Shown in pieces: positions 27,034 through 35,824 of a stretch of DNA of 64,000 bases. The position numbers and the translations under genes were made by a program. The notes beneath the pieces are model-generated. The model did not search any database and was not told the origin of the DNA. It saw nothing but the letters and a program-made list of their open reading frames with translations. The number at the start of each line of letters is the position of its first letter. Position 1 is the first letter of the stretch. Origin of the DNA: DATFJT01 sp965230755 (GTDB taxonomy: Bacteria; Bacteroidota; Bacteroidia; Chitinophagales; Saprospiraceae); contig CBDDLT010000016.1 in assembly GCA_965230755.1 (NCBI GenBank), positions 372,001-436,000 on the forward strand, written 5' to 3'.

Positions 27034-28584
27034 ATGAAAAAACAACTTGTCCTGGCAATTCTATTGCTAGTTATTAATTTTTCTTTCGCCCAAGATGTAT
27101 TACTCAATGATGCCCAAAGGCCTCAATCCGAGTTTAGCACAGCGATCAATCCTACGGACACGAATAATATCGTTTTGGTGACGATGCATGGATTCGATGA
27201 TGTCACTCAGTCGTTTTTGACCATCTACTACACCAATGATTTTGGTGAGACATGGGATGTCAGCGATTTCCATGGAAAATATGAGGGCCACCTTGGTGCC
27301 GGAGACCCGGTAGTTCAATTTGATGAAAACGGGACAGCGTATTTGGTCAACTTGGTAGTAACGGAGAACGATGAGGTGCTCACCATGCTCTCCCGTTCTC
27401 AGGACGGTGGCCAGAACTGGGAAGAGGTGTTTACCCATAGCGATCAATTTACCGACAAACCCTGGCTGGGTCTTGACCGCTCAGATCAATCTCCACATCA
27501 GGGCAATATATATATTCCCGTAGTTTCTGACGAACTCATTCTTCTATCTATAGATGACAATTTTCAACTCGTCAACAATACGGTAATACCTGATGGCTAT
27601 CATCTTCCCTCGGTTGTGATCAATAAAGACGGAGAAATTTTTACTTGTGATAATACCATTGATAACCCCAATGAATTATATGTACAGCACTATACTGACG
27701 AAGGAGCTACTTTGGTTCATTCTACTTTAGTGGCATCCTTTCCCGATTATACTTTTGACACTGAGGATATATCATTCCGTTTCCAGCCAACGGCTTATCT
27801 GGCCATTGACAACTCAGACGGTCCTTACAGCGGCAGAATCTATTTAAGCTACACTGCGTCGGAATCAGATGGTTCGAATTTCTTTGATGTGTATTTGATC
27901 TATTCTGACGATCTTGGAAGAACCTGGAGTCCAGCTAAAATTATTCACCGCAACAATGACACCCATATTCAACAGTTTTACTCTAGTTCATTTGTAAATG
28001 ATGAAGGCGTTCTCATTCTTGATTGGTATGACCGGGAAGATCATAGCGATTTGAAAACAGACTTCATGATGGGAATATCTTACGACGGAGGGGAGAGTTT
28101 TGAGCAAATTAAGCTCAATTCTGAACCCATGGATTTTACTCAGGTGGTTTTGGCAGGGTTCGAATTCGGTATCGGAGAATATCATCAGCTTGTAGCAACA
28201 GATCATACTGCCATCTCTTTTTGGTCCGATGGTCGAACCAATGATGGAGATCTAAATATTTACTTTGCCAAGGTATCTTTAGATAACCAAGTATCCGGAG
28301 TAGATGAATCTGGCCTGGTTCTTACTAGTTTTGGATTAACTAAAATATATCCGCAACCGGCAAACTCAAGTCTGAATGTGGAATTCGATCTTAAAAAAGA
28401 TTATGTTCTTAAACATAGAATCCGTGATGCACAGGGTCGAATTCTTGAAGGGAGTTCATGGAAAAATTATTCTTCCGGCCCACAGAAATTGAACATTCCA
28501 ACTCCATTTCAGGCGGGATCATATTTCCTTGAGCTAGTTTCAAAACAGGGCTATATTCGAAGTGTGAAGTTCACCAAAGCTTAA
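27034..28584 (+). CDS. T9SS-secreted BNR/sialidase-fold protein
   Basis: 516 residues. A signal peptide (1-19, ending SFAQ) precedes a six-bladed propeller body with repeated Asp-box-like turns: YYTNDFGETWDVSD, SRSQDGGQNWEEVF, YSDDLGRTWSPAK and SYDGGESFEQIK. These S/YxDxGxxW turns are typical of sialidases and exo-alpha-glucan or photosystem-assembly-like propellers. The catalytic Arg triad and Tyr of sialidases were not recognised, so enzymatic activity is doubtful. The C-terminus (from about 437, KIYPQPANSSLNVEFDL) is a T9SS type A sorting domain. A small lipoprotein gene follows three bases after the stop. Confidence 0.82.
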   Translation: MKKQLVLAILLLVINFSFAQDVLLNDAQRPQSEFSTAINPTDTNNIVLVTMHGFDDVTQSFLTIYYTNDFGETWDVSDFHGKYEGHLGAGDPVVQFDENGTAYLVNLVVTENDEVLTMLSRSQDGGQNWEEVFTHSDQFTDKPWLGLDRSDQSPHQGNIYIPVVSDELILLSIDDNFQLVNNTVIPDGYHLPSVVINKDGEIFTCDNTIDNPNELYVQHYTDEGATLVHSTLVASFPDYTFDTEDISFRFQPTAYLAIDNSDGPYSGRIYLSYTASESDGSNFFDVYLIYSDDLGRTWSPAKIIHRNNDTHIQQFYSSSFVNDEGVLILDWYDREDHSDLKTDFMMGISYDGGESFEQIKLNSEPMDFTQVVLAGFEFGIGEYHQLVATDHTAISFWSDGRTNDGDLNIYFAKVSLDNQVSGVDESGLVLTSFGLTKIYPQPANSSLNVEFDLKKDYVLKHRIRDAQGRILEGSSWKNYSSGPQKLNIPTPFQAGSYFLELVSKQGYIRSVKFTKA

Positions 28585-28587
28585 ACC

Positions 28588-28968
28588 ATGTATCGGTTTG
28601 TTTTTTTGTCACTTATTCTTTGCTGTTCATGTGCAGGCAAAAAACAGATGGTTCAAGATGCTGAAAATGCATTGATGGCAGAAGCCAAGGAGCGGTATGA
28701 TGATCGTTTTGTCGTAAAGCAGAATGAAACGAATGACTATTCTATTATTCGAAAAAAGTATAAGTCCTTTTCGGAGCTATTGCCCAGTATTGCGTTTTTT
28801 GTCTTTGATCATCGACAGGCGGTCGTTATCCACGAAGATTCGCTTACCGCGGGTTTTGTCGAATGGTATTCCAGCCATTCCATCAAAGCGATAAGTAGAA
28901 AAAGAAATGAAGCGGATGAGATATACTACTTTGACGTGTTGGAGCGGCGAAAAACTTCATTGAAATAA
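28588..28968 (+). CDS. Small lipoprotein of unknown function
   Basis: 126 residues. The N-terminus MYRFVFLSLILCCSCAGKK is a lipoprotein signal with a Cys cluster; the last Cys (C15) before AGKK fits best. The rest is charged, with a possible alpha/beta fold and no recognised family. It starts three bases after the T9SS propeller gene and probably shares its transcript. Its stop lies three bases from the stop of the convergent barrel gene, so no separate terminator fits between them. Confidence 0.68.
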   Translation: MYRFVFLSLILCCSCAGKKQMVQDAENALMAEAKERYDDRFVVKQNETNDYSIIRKKYKSFSELLPSIAFFVFDHRQAVVIHEDSLTAGFVEWYSSHSIKAISRKRNEADEIYYFDVLERRKTSLK

Positions 28969-28971
28969 TTC

Positions 28972-29652
28972 TTACAAGGTGATGCCAAGGCCGACATCAA
29001 ACCGATGCGCCAGAATGCGTGTTGGAATAGTTCCATCCGGGAATTCATTGGAAATTCCTCTTGTAAGAATGTATTGTGGCTTAATAGAAACATTCTTATT
29101 AATTGGAATTCTACCCATTAATCGTAATTTAAATGCCAAGCGCACCGAGTTTGAAACCCATTCTGAATTGTAATTAATAAACTCTTCGTCATAAGTAAAG
29201 GCATCTCTATACCTTTTCAATCCATCTGCTTGTTCTCGGAAAAGAAAGGAGACTTCTGGGCCCAGATTGATTTGAAGAAAATCTTTGTAGAGCTTAATTT
29301 TGAACCAGTAATGGGTTAAACTGACTAGAGTTTTTTGAAATTCAAAATCCCTTATTCTGCCACTTCCTTGACTGCCACCTATCCGCTTCCACTTCCCGCC
29401 ATAATGATCTACGGAAAAATAAATCCGAAGTGGAAACTCCCCTTGTCCATATTTTTTCTTACTGATATAGCCAATCGAATAATGTATCCCAACGGAACCT
29501 TCGTAGTCTTGTGAATCGTGCCCATGACTATAATCATCCTTGGAAATACTATGCACGGACACTCCAGAATGAACTTCAACCTCCTGCCCGTTTAAATTCA
29601 TAAATGAGCTAAAAATGACGATAGAAAGCGAAATTAGTCTTGCAATGGGCAT
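28972..29652 (-). CDS. Predicted outer-membrane beta-barrel protein
   Basis: 226 residues. A signal peptide (about 1-22, ending MNLNGQ) is followed by alternating aromatic/hydrophobic strands: VGIHYSIGYISKK, PLRIYFSVDHYGG, LVSLTHYWFKIKLY, FLQINLGPEVSFLF, VRLAFKLRLMGRIP and a C-terminal FDVGLGITL. This is the usual pattern of a small Bacteroidota outer-membrane barrel. No specific family is recognised. It is convergent with the small lipoprotein at 28,588, and the stop codons are only three bases apart. Confidence 0.68.
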   Translation of the reverse strand: MPIARLISLSIVIFSSFMNLNGQEVEVHSGVSVHSISKDDYSHGHDSQDYEGSVGIHYSIGYISKKKYGQGEFPLRIYFSVDHYGGKWKRIGGSQGSGRIRDFEFQKTLVSLTHYWFKIKLYKDFLQINLGPEVSFLFREQADGLKRYRDAFTYDEEFINYNSEWVSNSVRLAFKLRLMGRIPINKNVSIKPQYILTRGISNEFPDGTIPTRILAHRFDVGLGITL

Positions 29653-29727
29653 AGTTCAGATCATGAATTAGTTTAGGTTTAGTCATCTAACGAATAGAGG
29701 CCTTTCGAAATTATTGACGGCGTGACG

Positions 29728-30321
29728 CTAATCATAATGAACCTCTATTTTTATAATCATGGGCTCTCTGGCAGGATTCTCATTATTGGCAATTAGTGCT
29801 TTGATCTCTTCTTCTCCTATGGATCGATCATAGCTAAAGTAATAGGCATCGGACAATCCCGAGCCAGCGGTCTTGTATATTGTAGAGGGTTTGTATTTAA
29901 AAATGGACATTTCGGCCCTTGAAATAATAGGAATACTTCCAGCACCATCGAGTCCGGAGAATTTATTGTTAAGCTGCCTAATGCCATGAATGGTCTGTAC
30001 ATCAATTGTATCCATGTCATCCAAGGCTAAAGGGGTTTTGGGGATCAAATGGTCAAAAACTGCAATCTGCTTATATAGAATCAACACATTATTCCCTTTC
30101 CCAAAATAGTGAACTATGGTATCACAGAACTCGCTGAGTCCCTCATATTCTTCTGAAGGATAAGCCGTCCATGTGTCTGACCATAAAATATACCCCTTTT
30201 GCTTCTGGCCATCAATATAACTGATTTCGACACATTCTGTTTTCCAACATGACAAGCAGTCTCCAAACACATCCGACGCCAATAAAAATGAAGCCAATAC
30301 CAATAGTATTCGTCCGGTCAT
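29728..30321 (-). CDS. Secreted protein of unknown function
   Basis: 197 residues with a signal peptide (about 1-20, ending DVFGDC) that has no clear lipobox. CLSCWKTEC right after cleavage is a Cys cluster (three Cys in nine residues) that could form a disulfide or bind metal. The remainder is a mixed alpha/beta sequence with KGYILWSD and VQTIHGIRQLN, and no recognised family. It follows a similarly small membrane-associated gene 16 bp upstream, so the two form an operon. Confidence 0.6.
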   Translation of the reverse strand: MTGRILLVLASFLLASDVFGDCLSCWKTECVEISYIDGQKQKGYILWSDTWTAYPSEEYEGLSEFCDTIVHYFGKGNNVLILYKQIAVFDHLIPKTPLALDDMDTIDVQTIHGIRQLNNKFSGLDGAGSIPIISRAEMSIFKYKPSTIYKTAGSGLSDAYYFSYDRSIGEEEIKALIANNENPAREPMIIKIEVHYD

Positions 30322-30337
30322 TGCTAATATTTAAGTG

Positions 30338-30883
30338 TTAAAAGTTAATCTGAACCCCTACGCCTGTCAAAGACAGTTTTAGGTCGACTTCTAAATTGGC
30401 CTTGCCTATTCTTTTGGATGATTGATCATTGTAGTCCTTTAAAAACCCCCTCCTATATCGCTTTTCTTTTATTCCGTTATACGCCCAAAGTGATCCTCCA
30501 ACTATAGTAAACGGGACAGCAATCGCAACTACTCCGGCAAGCATTCCTGCGGTAACTGCAAACAGAATCGTATTATCTATTACCCGATCAGCAAAGTACA
30601 CCCCAGCGACACCTAATCCAACAGTGCCGGCACTGTACAAGGTAACTTGCTTCCAAATGTATTCATGCTTCCCTATCCTGGCCAACTTCAGAAATTGAGG
30701 AACCTGCTCTTCGGTTAAAACCAACACGGAATCCAGCGCTGAAAAGTCAAATTCTTGTTGATTAAATATATATCTGCCCTTGTGAAATTCGAGTTGCTGA
30801 CCTATGGCTTGATAGCCCATTAAAAGAAAGAATAAGCTCAAGAACAGAATGGATAACTTGTGGTAGATGGAATACATTTTCAT
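30338..30883 (-). CDS. Membrane-associated protein of unknown function
   Basis: 181 residues. A signal-anchor or signal peptide (about 10-28, ending AIGQQ) precedes a soluble stretch (about 29-75) and two strong hydrophobic segments at about 82-105 and 108-132 (TVGLGVAGVYFADRV and FAVTAGMLAGVVAIAVPF), then a basic tail. No family is recognised. The Gly/Ala-rich helices suggest a tightly packed hairpin in the inner membrane. It is first of a two-gene operon with the Cys-cluster protein downstream. The divergent neighbour at 30,997 is a T9SS protein. Confidence 0.6.
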   Translation of the reverse strand: MKMYSIYHKLSILFLSLFFLLMGYQAIGQQLEFHKGRYIFNQQEFDFSALDSVLVLTEEQVPQFLKLARIGKHEYIWKQVTLYSAGTVGLGVAGVYFADRVIDNTILFAVTAGMLAGVVAIAVPFTIVGGSLWAYNGIKEKRYRRGFLKDYNDQSSKRIGKANLEVDLKLSLTGVGVQINF

Positions 30884-30996
30884 AATAAGTGTATTTGATC
30901 TTCAAAATAATAAGAAAGCTCATAAAAAGCCATGGCTAAGCAGCAAATTCCAAAATTTTCGGATTAAAATTTATAGAACCATTAAAATGCAGCGCT

Positions 30997-31683
30997 ATGA
31001 ACACGACCTTTACAACATTGACAACACTGCTTTTTTTATTGCCTATTTTCTTGTTGGGTCAAGAGGGAACTCATTTCACTATAACCGACGAAAATGGAGA
31101 ATCCCTTCCATTCGCCACCGTTGCTTACTTTAAAAATGGGGCTTTGATTGGTGGCACCATCAGTAATCTAGAAGGGAAAGTAAATCTAAACACGGAAGAA
31201 GCAGATTCTTTTCTGGTAAGTTATGTTGGTCATCAACAAAAGACTTTCACCCAAGAGGAAATACGGACATCAGAGACTGTTTCACTTTCTTCTTCAATAA
31301 GCCTGTTAACTACTGTAGAAGTTGTTGAATTCAGGAAACAAATTAGGGGCTGTACACTACGTGGTTGCATTCTACAAAGCACAATTACCTCTGAAATTGA
31401 ACATCAAGAATTAGAAGAGAAAGATAATCAGGTATCAGAAATCACTTGGAATTCCTACCCCAACCCTACAAGTAGATATGTTCACGTAGAAAATTCTTCA
31501 GGAAAAGCATATGGTATGATCAGAGTGATCAATGCCCTAGGATCTGTAATAATGGAACTTCCCTATGCTGGGAATCAAACAGTTGATCTTATTAACCATC
31601 CTCAAGGGATGTATTATATCAATCATTTTTATCAGGGCAAGAACAGCAATATTGCGCGAGTGATTAAATCGGATGTATTCTGA
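30997..31683 (+). CDS. T9SS-secreted protein with carboxypeptidase-regulatory-like domain
   Basis: 228 residues. A signal peptide (1-21, ending FLLGQ) is followed by a CarboxypepD_reg-like beta-sandwich at about 25-105 (ITDENGESLPFATVAYFKNG, GTISNLEGKVNLN, FLVSYVGHQQK), the N-terminal plug-associated fold of SusC/TonB-dependent transporters, here on its own. A linker with CTLRGC follows, then a T9SS type A sorting domain at about 145-228 (SYPNPTSRYVHVENSSG, GMYYINHF). The domain pair suggests a small surface protein rather than a transporter. tRNA-Phe lies downstream on the opposite strand. Confidence 0.78.
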   Translation: MNTTFTTLTTLLFLLPIFLLGQEGTHFTITDENGESLPFATVAYFKNGALIGGTISNLEGKVNLNTEEADSFLVSYVGHQQKTFTQEEIRTSETVSLSSSISLLTTVEVVEFRKQIRGCTLRGCILQSTITSEIEHQELEEKDNQVSEITWNSYPNPTSRYVHVENSSGKAYGMIRVINALGSVIMELPYAGNQTVDLINHPQGMYYINHFYQGKNSNIARVIKSDVF

Positions 31684-31704
31684 TGACCAAGTAGGGTTTT
31701 AAAA

Positions 31705-31733
31705 AAGAAAAGGCCTGGATTTCTCCAAGCCTT
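31705..31733 (-). terminator. Terminator of tRNA-Phe
   Basis: On the minus strand AAGGCTTGGA pairs with TCCAGGCCTT (one mismatch) around GAAA, followed by TTCTTTTTT. It starts two bases after the tRNA. Confidence 0.85.
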
Positions 31734-31734
31734 G

Positions 31735-31807
31735 TGGTGCGAGGCGGGCTTGAACCACCGACACCTGGATTTTCAGTCCAGTGCTCTACCAACTGAGCTA
31801 CCGCACC
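31735..31807 (-). tRNA. tRNA-Phe (anticodon GAA)
   Basis: 73 nt in full cloverleaf on the minus strand. The 7-bp acceptor stem is GGTGCGG with TCGCACC (one G-T pair). The D arm is GCTCAGTTGGTAGAGC. The anticodon arm is CTGGA-CTGAAAA-TCCAG with GAA at positions 34-36, and the T arm is CGGTGGTTCAAGCCCGC-like. The discriminator base is A. The 3' CCA is not encoded: the next bases are CA. Confidence 0.96.
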
Positions 31808-32193
31808 TCCATTAAATTTAGGTTGGCAAAAATACTCCTAAATTCCGTATAGAGCAAATATTTATTAAAAAATAAAAAGCTTTAATCTTTAAACACAAGT
31901 ACACGGCTACCATTGTTGATGTATTAAAAGTGATCGGTTATCGGTGATCGGTGGTCAGTCTTTGCCCCAAAGACCCAAAAGAATAAAATCTTTCAGTTCA
32001 ACCAAAGAAGTTTCAATGAGTTCTTAGCATTTTAGCACATCAGCTACTCAATTATTATAAGACGTGAAATGAACTCCGCCAAAATACCCCAATATGCCAA
32101 AGACAAATGCGCCAACTAACAAAACAATTGAATTCATCACAAAAAAAATTAAATCACCACAATTGAGCTATAAGGCGTTTCGTTGTCTATTAA
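31808..32193. other. Gene-free region with a degenerate GATCGGT repeat
   Basis: 386 bp between tRNA-Phe (whose promoter must lie here, reading leftward) and the MscS-type gene stop. At 31,931-31,959 the motif (T)GATCGGT or TATCGGT recurs three to four times. An inverted, more divergent version lies at 35,021-35,080 beyond the insertion sequence. Nothing else was recognised. Confidence 0.5.
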
Positions 32194-33489
32194 CTATTCT
32201 ATAGCATCAGAAGATCCCGATCTAATCCAAAGATCTCGCTGAGGAAACGGAATGTCAATTCCCTCTTTCTGGAAAGCCTCGGTGATAGCAAATCGCATAT
32301 CGCTCTTCACATCGTCAATCGTGATCAAAACCCTAGACCAGAATAGTAATTCGAACTGCAAAGCACTATCCCCAAAATCTATAAATCTCACTAACGGTGT
32401 AGGCCTGTTGTCCACATAACCATTGTTCCGGGCAACATCCAGTAAGATTTCTTTTACCTTCTTGACATCAGATCCATAGGCTACGCCAACATGTATGGAA
32501 AATCGATTCGAATCATGCTCTAAATTCCAATTGACAAAAGTATTGTCTACCATTTTTGAGTTTGGAACCACCAAAAGTCGCTCATCCCTTGTCTTTACCC
32601 TACTGGTCCTCAATCCTATTTTCTTAACCAATCCCTTTTTGCCATCTACTTCAATGGTGTTGCCGACTTCCACTGAACGCTCGAACAATAGGATAATTCC
32701 CGCAATGAAATCAGAAAAAGTACGCTGTAATCCGAATCCAATACCAACCATTAAGGCCGCCAAACCACCCCAGATCACTTTTAAACCAATTCCGATGCTC
32801 TCTAGGCCCACTAGAAATAATACAACATAGATGATGTATCTCACTAATTGATTGATAGAATACTGAGCTCCTTGGTTGAACTTCTTTCTACGGTAGTACC
32901 GCTTAAGAAAGACCTTGATGAATAGGTAACTAATGAAATTCGCCAAAAGAACAATGAGCAATATTTTAAGTACGTCGTTGACGTGTATGACGATATCCTC
33001 TGTTTTATATAACACATAGTTTAGGTCAAATACACTGACCAAAAACTTAATGGCCACTACTCCCAACACATACTTAAAAGAATCCGACCCGGAGACCTCC
33101 CTTTCAGTTAAATGATCATCGCCATGCTGCTCTTTCTGGGACTCTTTGAGGAACAATTGATTGGCCAAATAGTATACGAGAAAGGCAGACTGGATGACAA
33201 TAAAAGCCAATAAGATATCACTGAAATGGATAGTTTGTTTTTCGAAACTCTTAAAAAACTCCAAATCCAAATCAGACAAGCCCACCACGACCAATACGAT
33301 GGACATAATGAGAATGGAATTGATATAGTATGAAAGTATTCTGGTATTAAGTGTCCTGGTGCTGCGCTTAGCCAACCAGGGAATGAGTCTTCTGATCAGA
33401 TAATATCTCAAAACCAAAAGGATCAAACAGGCAACAATGATCTGCGCTATATTTCTATTCCCAGCAAAGAACTGTACGAATTGATCCAC
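32194..33489 (-). CDS. MscS-family mechanosensitive ion channel
   Basis: 431 residues with six to seven predicted membrane helices (about 15-32, 50-68, 90-110, 138-156, 170-195, 215-262). The pore-lining helix and cytosolic beta domain follow the MscS pattern: GLAALMVGIGFGLQRTFSDF (pore helix with spaced Gly/Ala), GIILLFERSVEVGNTIEVDG, then VVPNSKMVDNTFVNW. The C-terminal vestibule domain (about 325-420) ends DIPFPQRDLW, typical of the family. The channel releases osmolytes on hypo-osmotic shock. It is monocistronic and transcribed away from the IS3 element, whose left end lies 165 bp upstream. Confidence 0.9.
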   Translation of the reverse strand: MDQFVQFFAGNRNIAQIIVACLILLVLRYYLIRRLIPWLAKRSTRTLNTRILSYYINSILIMSIVLVVVGLSDLDLEFFKSFEKQTIHFSDILLAFIVIQSAFLVYYLANQLFLKESQKEQHGDDHLTEREVSGSDSFKYVLGVVAIKFLVSVFDLNYVLYKTEDIVIHVNDVLKILLIVLLANFISYLFIKVFLKRYYRRKKFNQGAQYSINQLVRYIIYVVLFLVGLESIGIGLKVIWGGLAALMVGIGFGLQRTFSDFIAGIILLFERSVEVGNTIEVDGKKGLVKKIGLRTSRVKTRDERLLVVPNSKMVDNTFVNWNLEHDSNRFSIHVGVAYGSDVKKVKEILLDVARNNGYVDNRPTPLVRFIDFGDSALQFELLFWSRVLITIDDVKSDMRFAITEAFQKEGIDIPFPQRDLWIRSGSSDAIE

Positions 33490-33667
33490 TTGATTTGGAA
33501 TTTAAGTTCACTAAAATTAAGTCAATTATGGTTTTAATAAAAATCTTGGCCCCTCATACGATCAAATTCACCATTATCCGGATGTTTTCCGATCCTATAC
33601 CCTTGCCCACAATAATCAATCAACGCCCAAACCCTAAAAAAGACCAATTGTCATTGCCTGAAATAGG

Positions 33668-34087
33668 TTGACCACTTTATTAATTAAAAAAGTGGAAAAT
33701 ACTATGTCAGATTACAAGAAGAATTTCAATCAAAGTACGACGGAGCGTCGCTATAGAAGATTTAGTGATACCTTTAAACAAAAGAAGGTAAGGGAGATTG
33801 AACAAGGGAAAAGCACTGTAATAGAGGTATGTAAGGCTTATGAGGTTACAGATACTGCGGTGTACAAATGGATCAAAAAGTATGGTCAATTGAAAAAGCC
33901 ACAACGGACAATAGTGGAGTCAAAGAGTGATACGTCAAAGATCGTTGCTTTACAAAAGCGAATAGCAGACTTGGAGCGTCTATTAGGTCAAAAGCAGATT
34001 GAGATTGAGTTTAAAGACAAGCTCATTGATATTGCTGAACAGACCTATGGGGTAGATATTAAAAAAAAGTCTTCAAAGAAACCCTGA
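33668..34087 (+). CDS. IS3-family transposase OrfA (HTH protein)
   Basis: 139 residues. The N-terminal half is a helix-turn-helix of the InsE/OrfA type: YRRFSDTFKQKKVREIEQGK, then TVIEVCKAYEVTDTAVYKWI. A leucine-zipper-like helix follows (SKIVALQKRIADLERLLGQ), which mediates multimerisation in this family. Annotated from a TTG/ATG-rich region just inside the left repeat; the first in-frame Met (position 33668) lies within the repeat, and a second Met (MSDYKKNFN, position 33704) is the likelier start. The frame ends at TGA 34085-34087 after a run of A that drives frameshifting. Confidence 0.9.
   Translation: MTTLLIKKVENTMSDYKKNFNQSTTERRYRRFSDTFKQKKVREIEQGKSTVIEVCKAYEVTDTAVYKWIKKYGQLKKPQRTIVESKSDTSKIVALQKRIADLERLLGQKQIEIEFKDKLIDIAEQTYGVDIKKKSSKKP
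34063..34069 (+). promoter_or_regulatory. A-AAA-AAG slippery heptamer for programmed -1 frameshift
   Basis: The heptamer lies in the correct phase of OrfA. Slipping back one base continues as VFKETLIYFWRHRQDYNWSL in the OrfB frame without a stop, giving the OrfAB fusion transposase (33668-34989). Confidence 0.8.
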
Positions 34088-34125
34088 TCTACTTTTGGAG
34101 ACATCGACAGGATTATAACTGGAGT

Positions 34126-34989
34126 TTGAATAGTATGTATCGCGCAATGGGAGTCACTAAACAAGGGTTTCACAAGCATCTAAATGCTCGTCTGAGAAAT
34201 GATGAACAAGCCTGTCAATTGCTCAAAATAATCAGGGATATCAGAATCGATCACCCCACTATGTGTTGTCGAACAATGTATTATAAAATCAACCCCTCTT
34301 TCATCGGCAGAGATCGGTTTGAGGCATTATGTAGACAATACGGTTATATGTCTAATAACAATAAATCTGCGCGTAGAACCACTAATAGCAATGGAGTTGT
34401 TCGTTTTGACAACCTTACTATAGGTCTGAAATTAACCAGCATAAACCAATTATGGAGCAGTGATATTACCTATTTTGAAATAGACAATACATTCTACTAT
34501 ATCACCTTTATTCTTGATTGTTTCTCCAGACGTATTTTAGGGCATCAAGTCTCCTCCAGATTGCTTACTGAACATACTACTTTACCTGCTTTAAAACAGG
34601 CTATTCAAAACAGAAATCACCAACTACCTCCAGGAATAATATTCCATTCTGATGGAGGAGGTCAATACTATGACAAAGCATTCTTAGCCCTTACAGCAAA
34701 ATATAAATTCAACAATAGTATGTGTGAATTCGCTTATGAAAATGGTAAAGCTGAACGACTTAATGGCATTATAAAAAATAACTATCTAAAACATTGGACT
34801 ATCAATAATCTAAGTCAACTAACCAAACAAGTTGACCGAGCAGTGAGATTATACAACCATGATAAGCCTCACTTAAGTTTGTGTCGTATAACCCCTGTAG
34901 AATTTGAAAAACAATTCCCTATATTAGACCAACAAAACAAAACAATCAATATGAATCTTAACATCCCTATTGTTGAAAATTTAAGTTAG
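34126..34989 (+). CDS. IS3-family transposase OrfB (DDE catalytic domain)
   Basis: 287 residues from the internal ATG. The true product is most likely the OrfAB fusion, because the frame is open upstream to the slippery site. The RNase H-like core has the acidic triad D113 (SSDITYF), D176 (HSDGGGQYYD) and E210 (ENGKAERLN), about 33 residues apart between the last two, close to the DD(35)E spacing. The C-terminal LYNHDKPHLSLCRITPVEFE is the usual YN..RPH..L...TP segment. All three catalytic residues are present, so the element may still transpose. Confidence 0.93.
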   Translation: MNSMYRAMGVTKQGFHKHLNARLRNDEQACQLLKIIRDIRIDHPTMCCRTMYYKINPSFIGRDRFEALCRQYGYMSNNNKSARRTTNSNGVVRFDNLTIGLKLTSINQLWSSDITYFEIDNTFYYITFILDCFSRRILGHQVSSRLLTEHTTLPALKQAIQNRNHQLPPGIIFHSDGGGQYYDKAFLALTAKYKFNNSMCEFAYENGKAERLNGIIKNNYLKHWTINNLSQLTKQVDRAVRLYNHDKPHLSLCRITPVEFEKQFPILDQQNKTINMNLNIPIVENLS

Positions 34990-35020
34990 ATAACGGTCAA
35001 CCTTTTTCAGGCATATACAA

Positions 35021-35080
35021 ATAACCAATCACTGACCACTGACCAATGACCACTGACAACCAATATCCGATAACCAATCC
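35021..35080. repeat. Degenerate ACTGACCA/ACCAAT repeat beside the IS
   Basis: ACTGACC, ATGACC and ACCAAT variants recur through 60 bp. The tract is the inverted counterpart of the GATCGGT repeat at 31,931-31,959. Units are irregular, so this is a simple-repeat tract. Confidence 0.5.
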
Positions 35081-35134
35081 CTAAATACCCTCTTAATTCT
35101 AATATTCTCTTAATTTGGCACATCAATTTGTTCT

Positions 35135-35821
35135 ATGGCCAAGAAGTTTAGCTCTCTTTTACTGACTGGGTTCGCCCAAGGGATCTCTGTCCTTATCCAC
35201 CCCTTATTCCTCTATGCTTATATGCTTCTAATCATTGCGCAATTTAGCCCCTTGTTCTTCGCGCAACTTGATCCAATGGAAAAGTCGCAGCTTATCATGT
35301 TGAACATCATTTATACCACGGTTTTCCCCCTAATTGCTATTTTATTGATGAAGGCCTTGGGCATCATTCCCAGCATACATATGGAAGAAAGAAAGGATAG
35401 AATAGGTCCGTTTATTGCCGCCGCTGTATTCTATTCCTGGACTTTTATTAATGTGAGAAAAAGTGAACTCCTACCAGATATTGCTGTGATAACACTTCTC
35501 GCAGTTTTGATCAGTTTATACCTGGCATTTATCATTAATCTCGTGGAAAAAATTAGCATTCACGGCCTTGGAACGGGTGGCATGATGGCCTTTTCTGTCT
35601 ATTACTTTTTAACAGAACCACAGGCACTTGTTGGTCCATTCAACTTTTTTGGACAAGCCAGCCTTGTAAATGTCAGTGTACTTATTCCAATTGGGATCAT
35701 AGCTTTCGCCCTGGTGGCCTGGGCCAGGCTTTACCTGAACAAACACACCTTGCGTCAAGTTCTTTTAGGCAATTTGGTCGGCATCTTATCGTATATGATC
35801 AGTTTGGCCTTTTACTCTTAA
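35135..35821 (+). CDS. Multispanning membrane protein, PAP2-like
   Basis: 228 residues, about six or seven hydrophobic helices. The segment KISIHGLGTGGMMAFSVYYFL and the C-terminal ARLYLNKHTLRQVLLGNLVG resemble the second and third conserved regions of PAP2-type lipid phosphatases (R...H...Q/D..G), but the first motif (KxxxxxxRP) is not evident. It may be a degenerate relative without phosphatase activity. The gene begins 122 bp after the insertion sequence, so IS promoter activity could affect it. Its stop is four bases from that of the convergent acetyltransferase. Confidence 0.6.
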   Translation: MAKKFSSLLLTGFAQGISVLIHPLFLYAYMLLIIAQFSPLFFAQLDPMEKSQLIMLNIIYTTVFPLIAILLMKALGIIPSIHMEERKDRIGPFIAAAVFYSWTFINVRKSELLPDIAVITLLAVLISLYLAFIINLVEKISIHGLGTGGMMAFSVYYFLTEPQALVGPFNFFGQASLVNVSVLIPIGIIAFALVAWARLYLNKHTLRQVLLGNLVGILSYMISLAFYS

Positions 35822-35824
35822 GGC

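Larger units (their letters stand above)
33655..35013 (+). mobile_element. Complete IS3-family insertion sequence (1359 bp)
   Basis: The terminal inverted repeats are TGCCTGAAATAGGTTGACC (33655-33673) and its complement at 34995-35013, 18 of 19 bases matching, with the TG...CA ends of the family. The two overlapping frames OrfA and OrfB lie inside and are intact, with a frameshift signal between them. The flanking bases (CAT left, TAT right) are not a clean target duplication. The element sits in the intergenic gap between mscS and a membrane protein and breaks no gene. Confidence 0.93.

Noticed and set aside
27034..28584. Active sialidase
   Set aside because: Asp-box turns are present but the Arg triad and catalytic Tyr/Glu were not recognised.
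31931..31959. Possible CRISPR-like tandem repeat (GATCGGT units)
   Set aside because: Units are 7-9 bp, irregular and without spacers; no cas genes are present.
33652..35016. Target-site duplication of the IS3 element
   Set aside because: CAT on the left and TAT on the right differ, and no 3-5 bp exact duplication was found.
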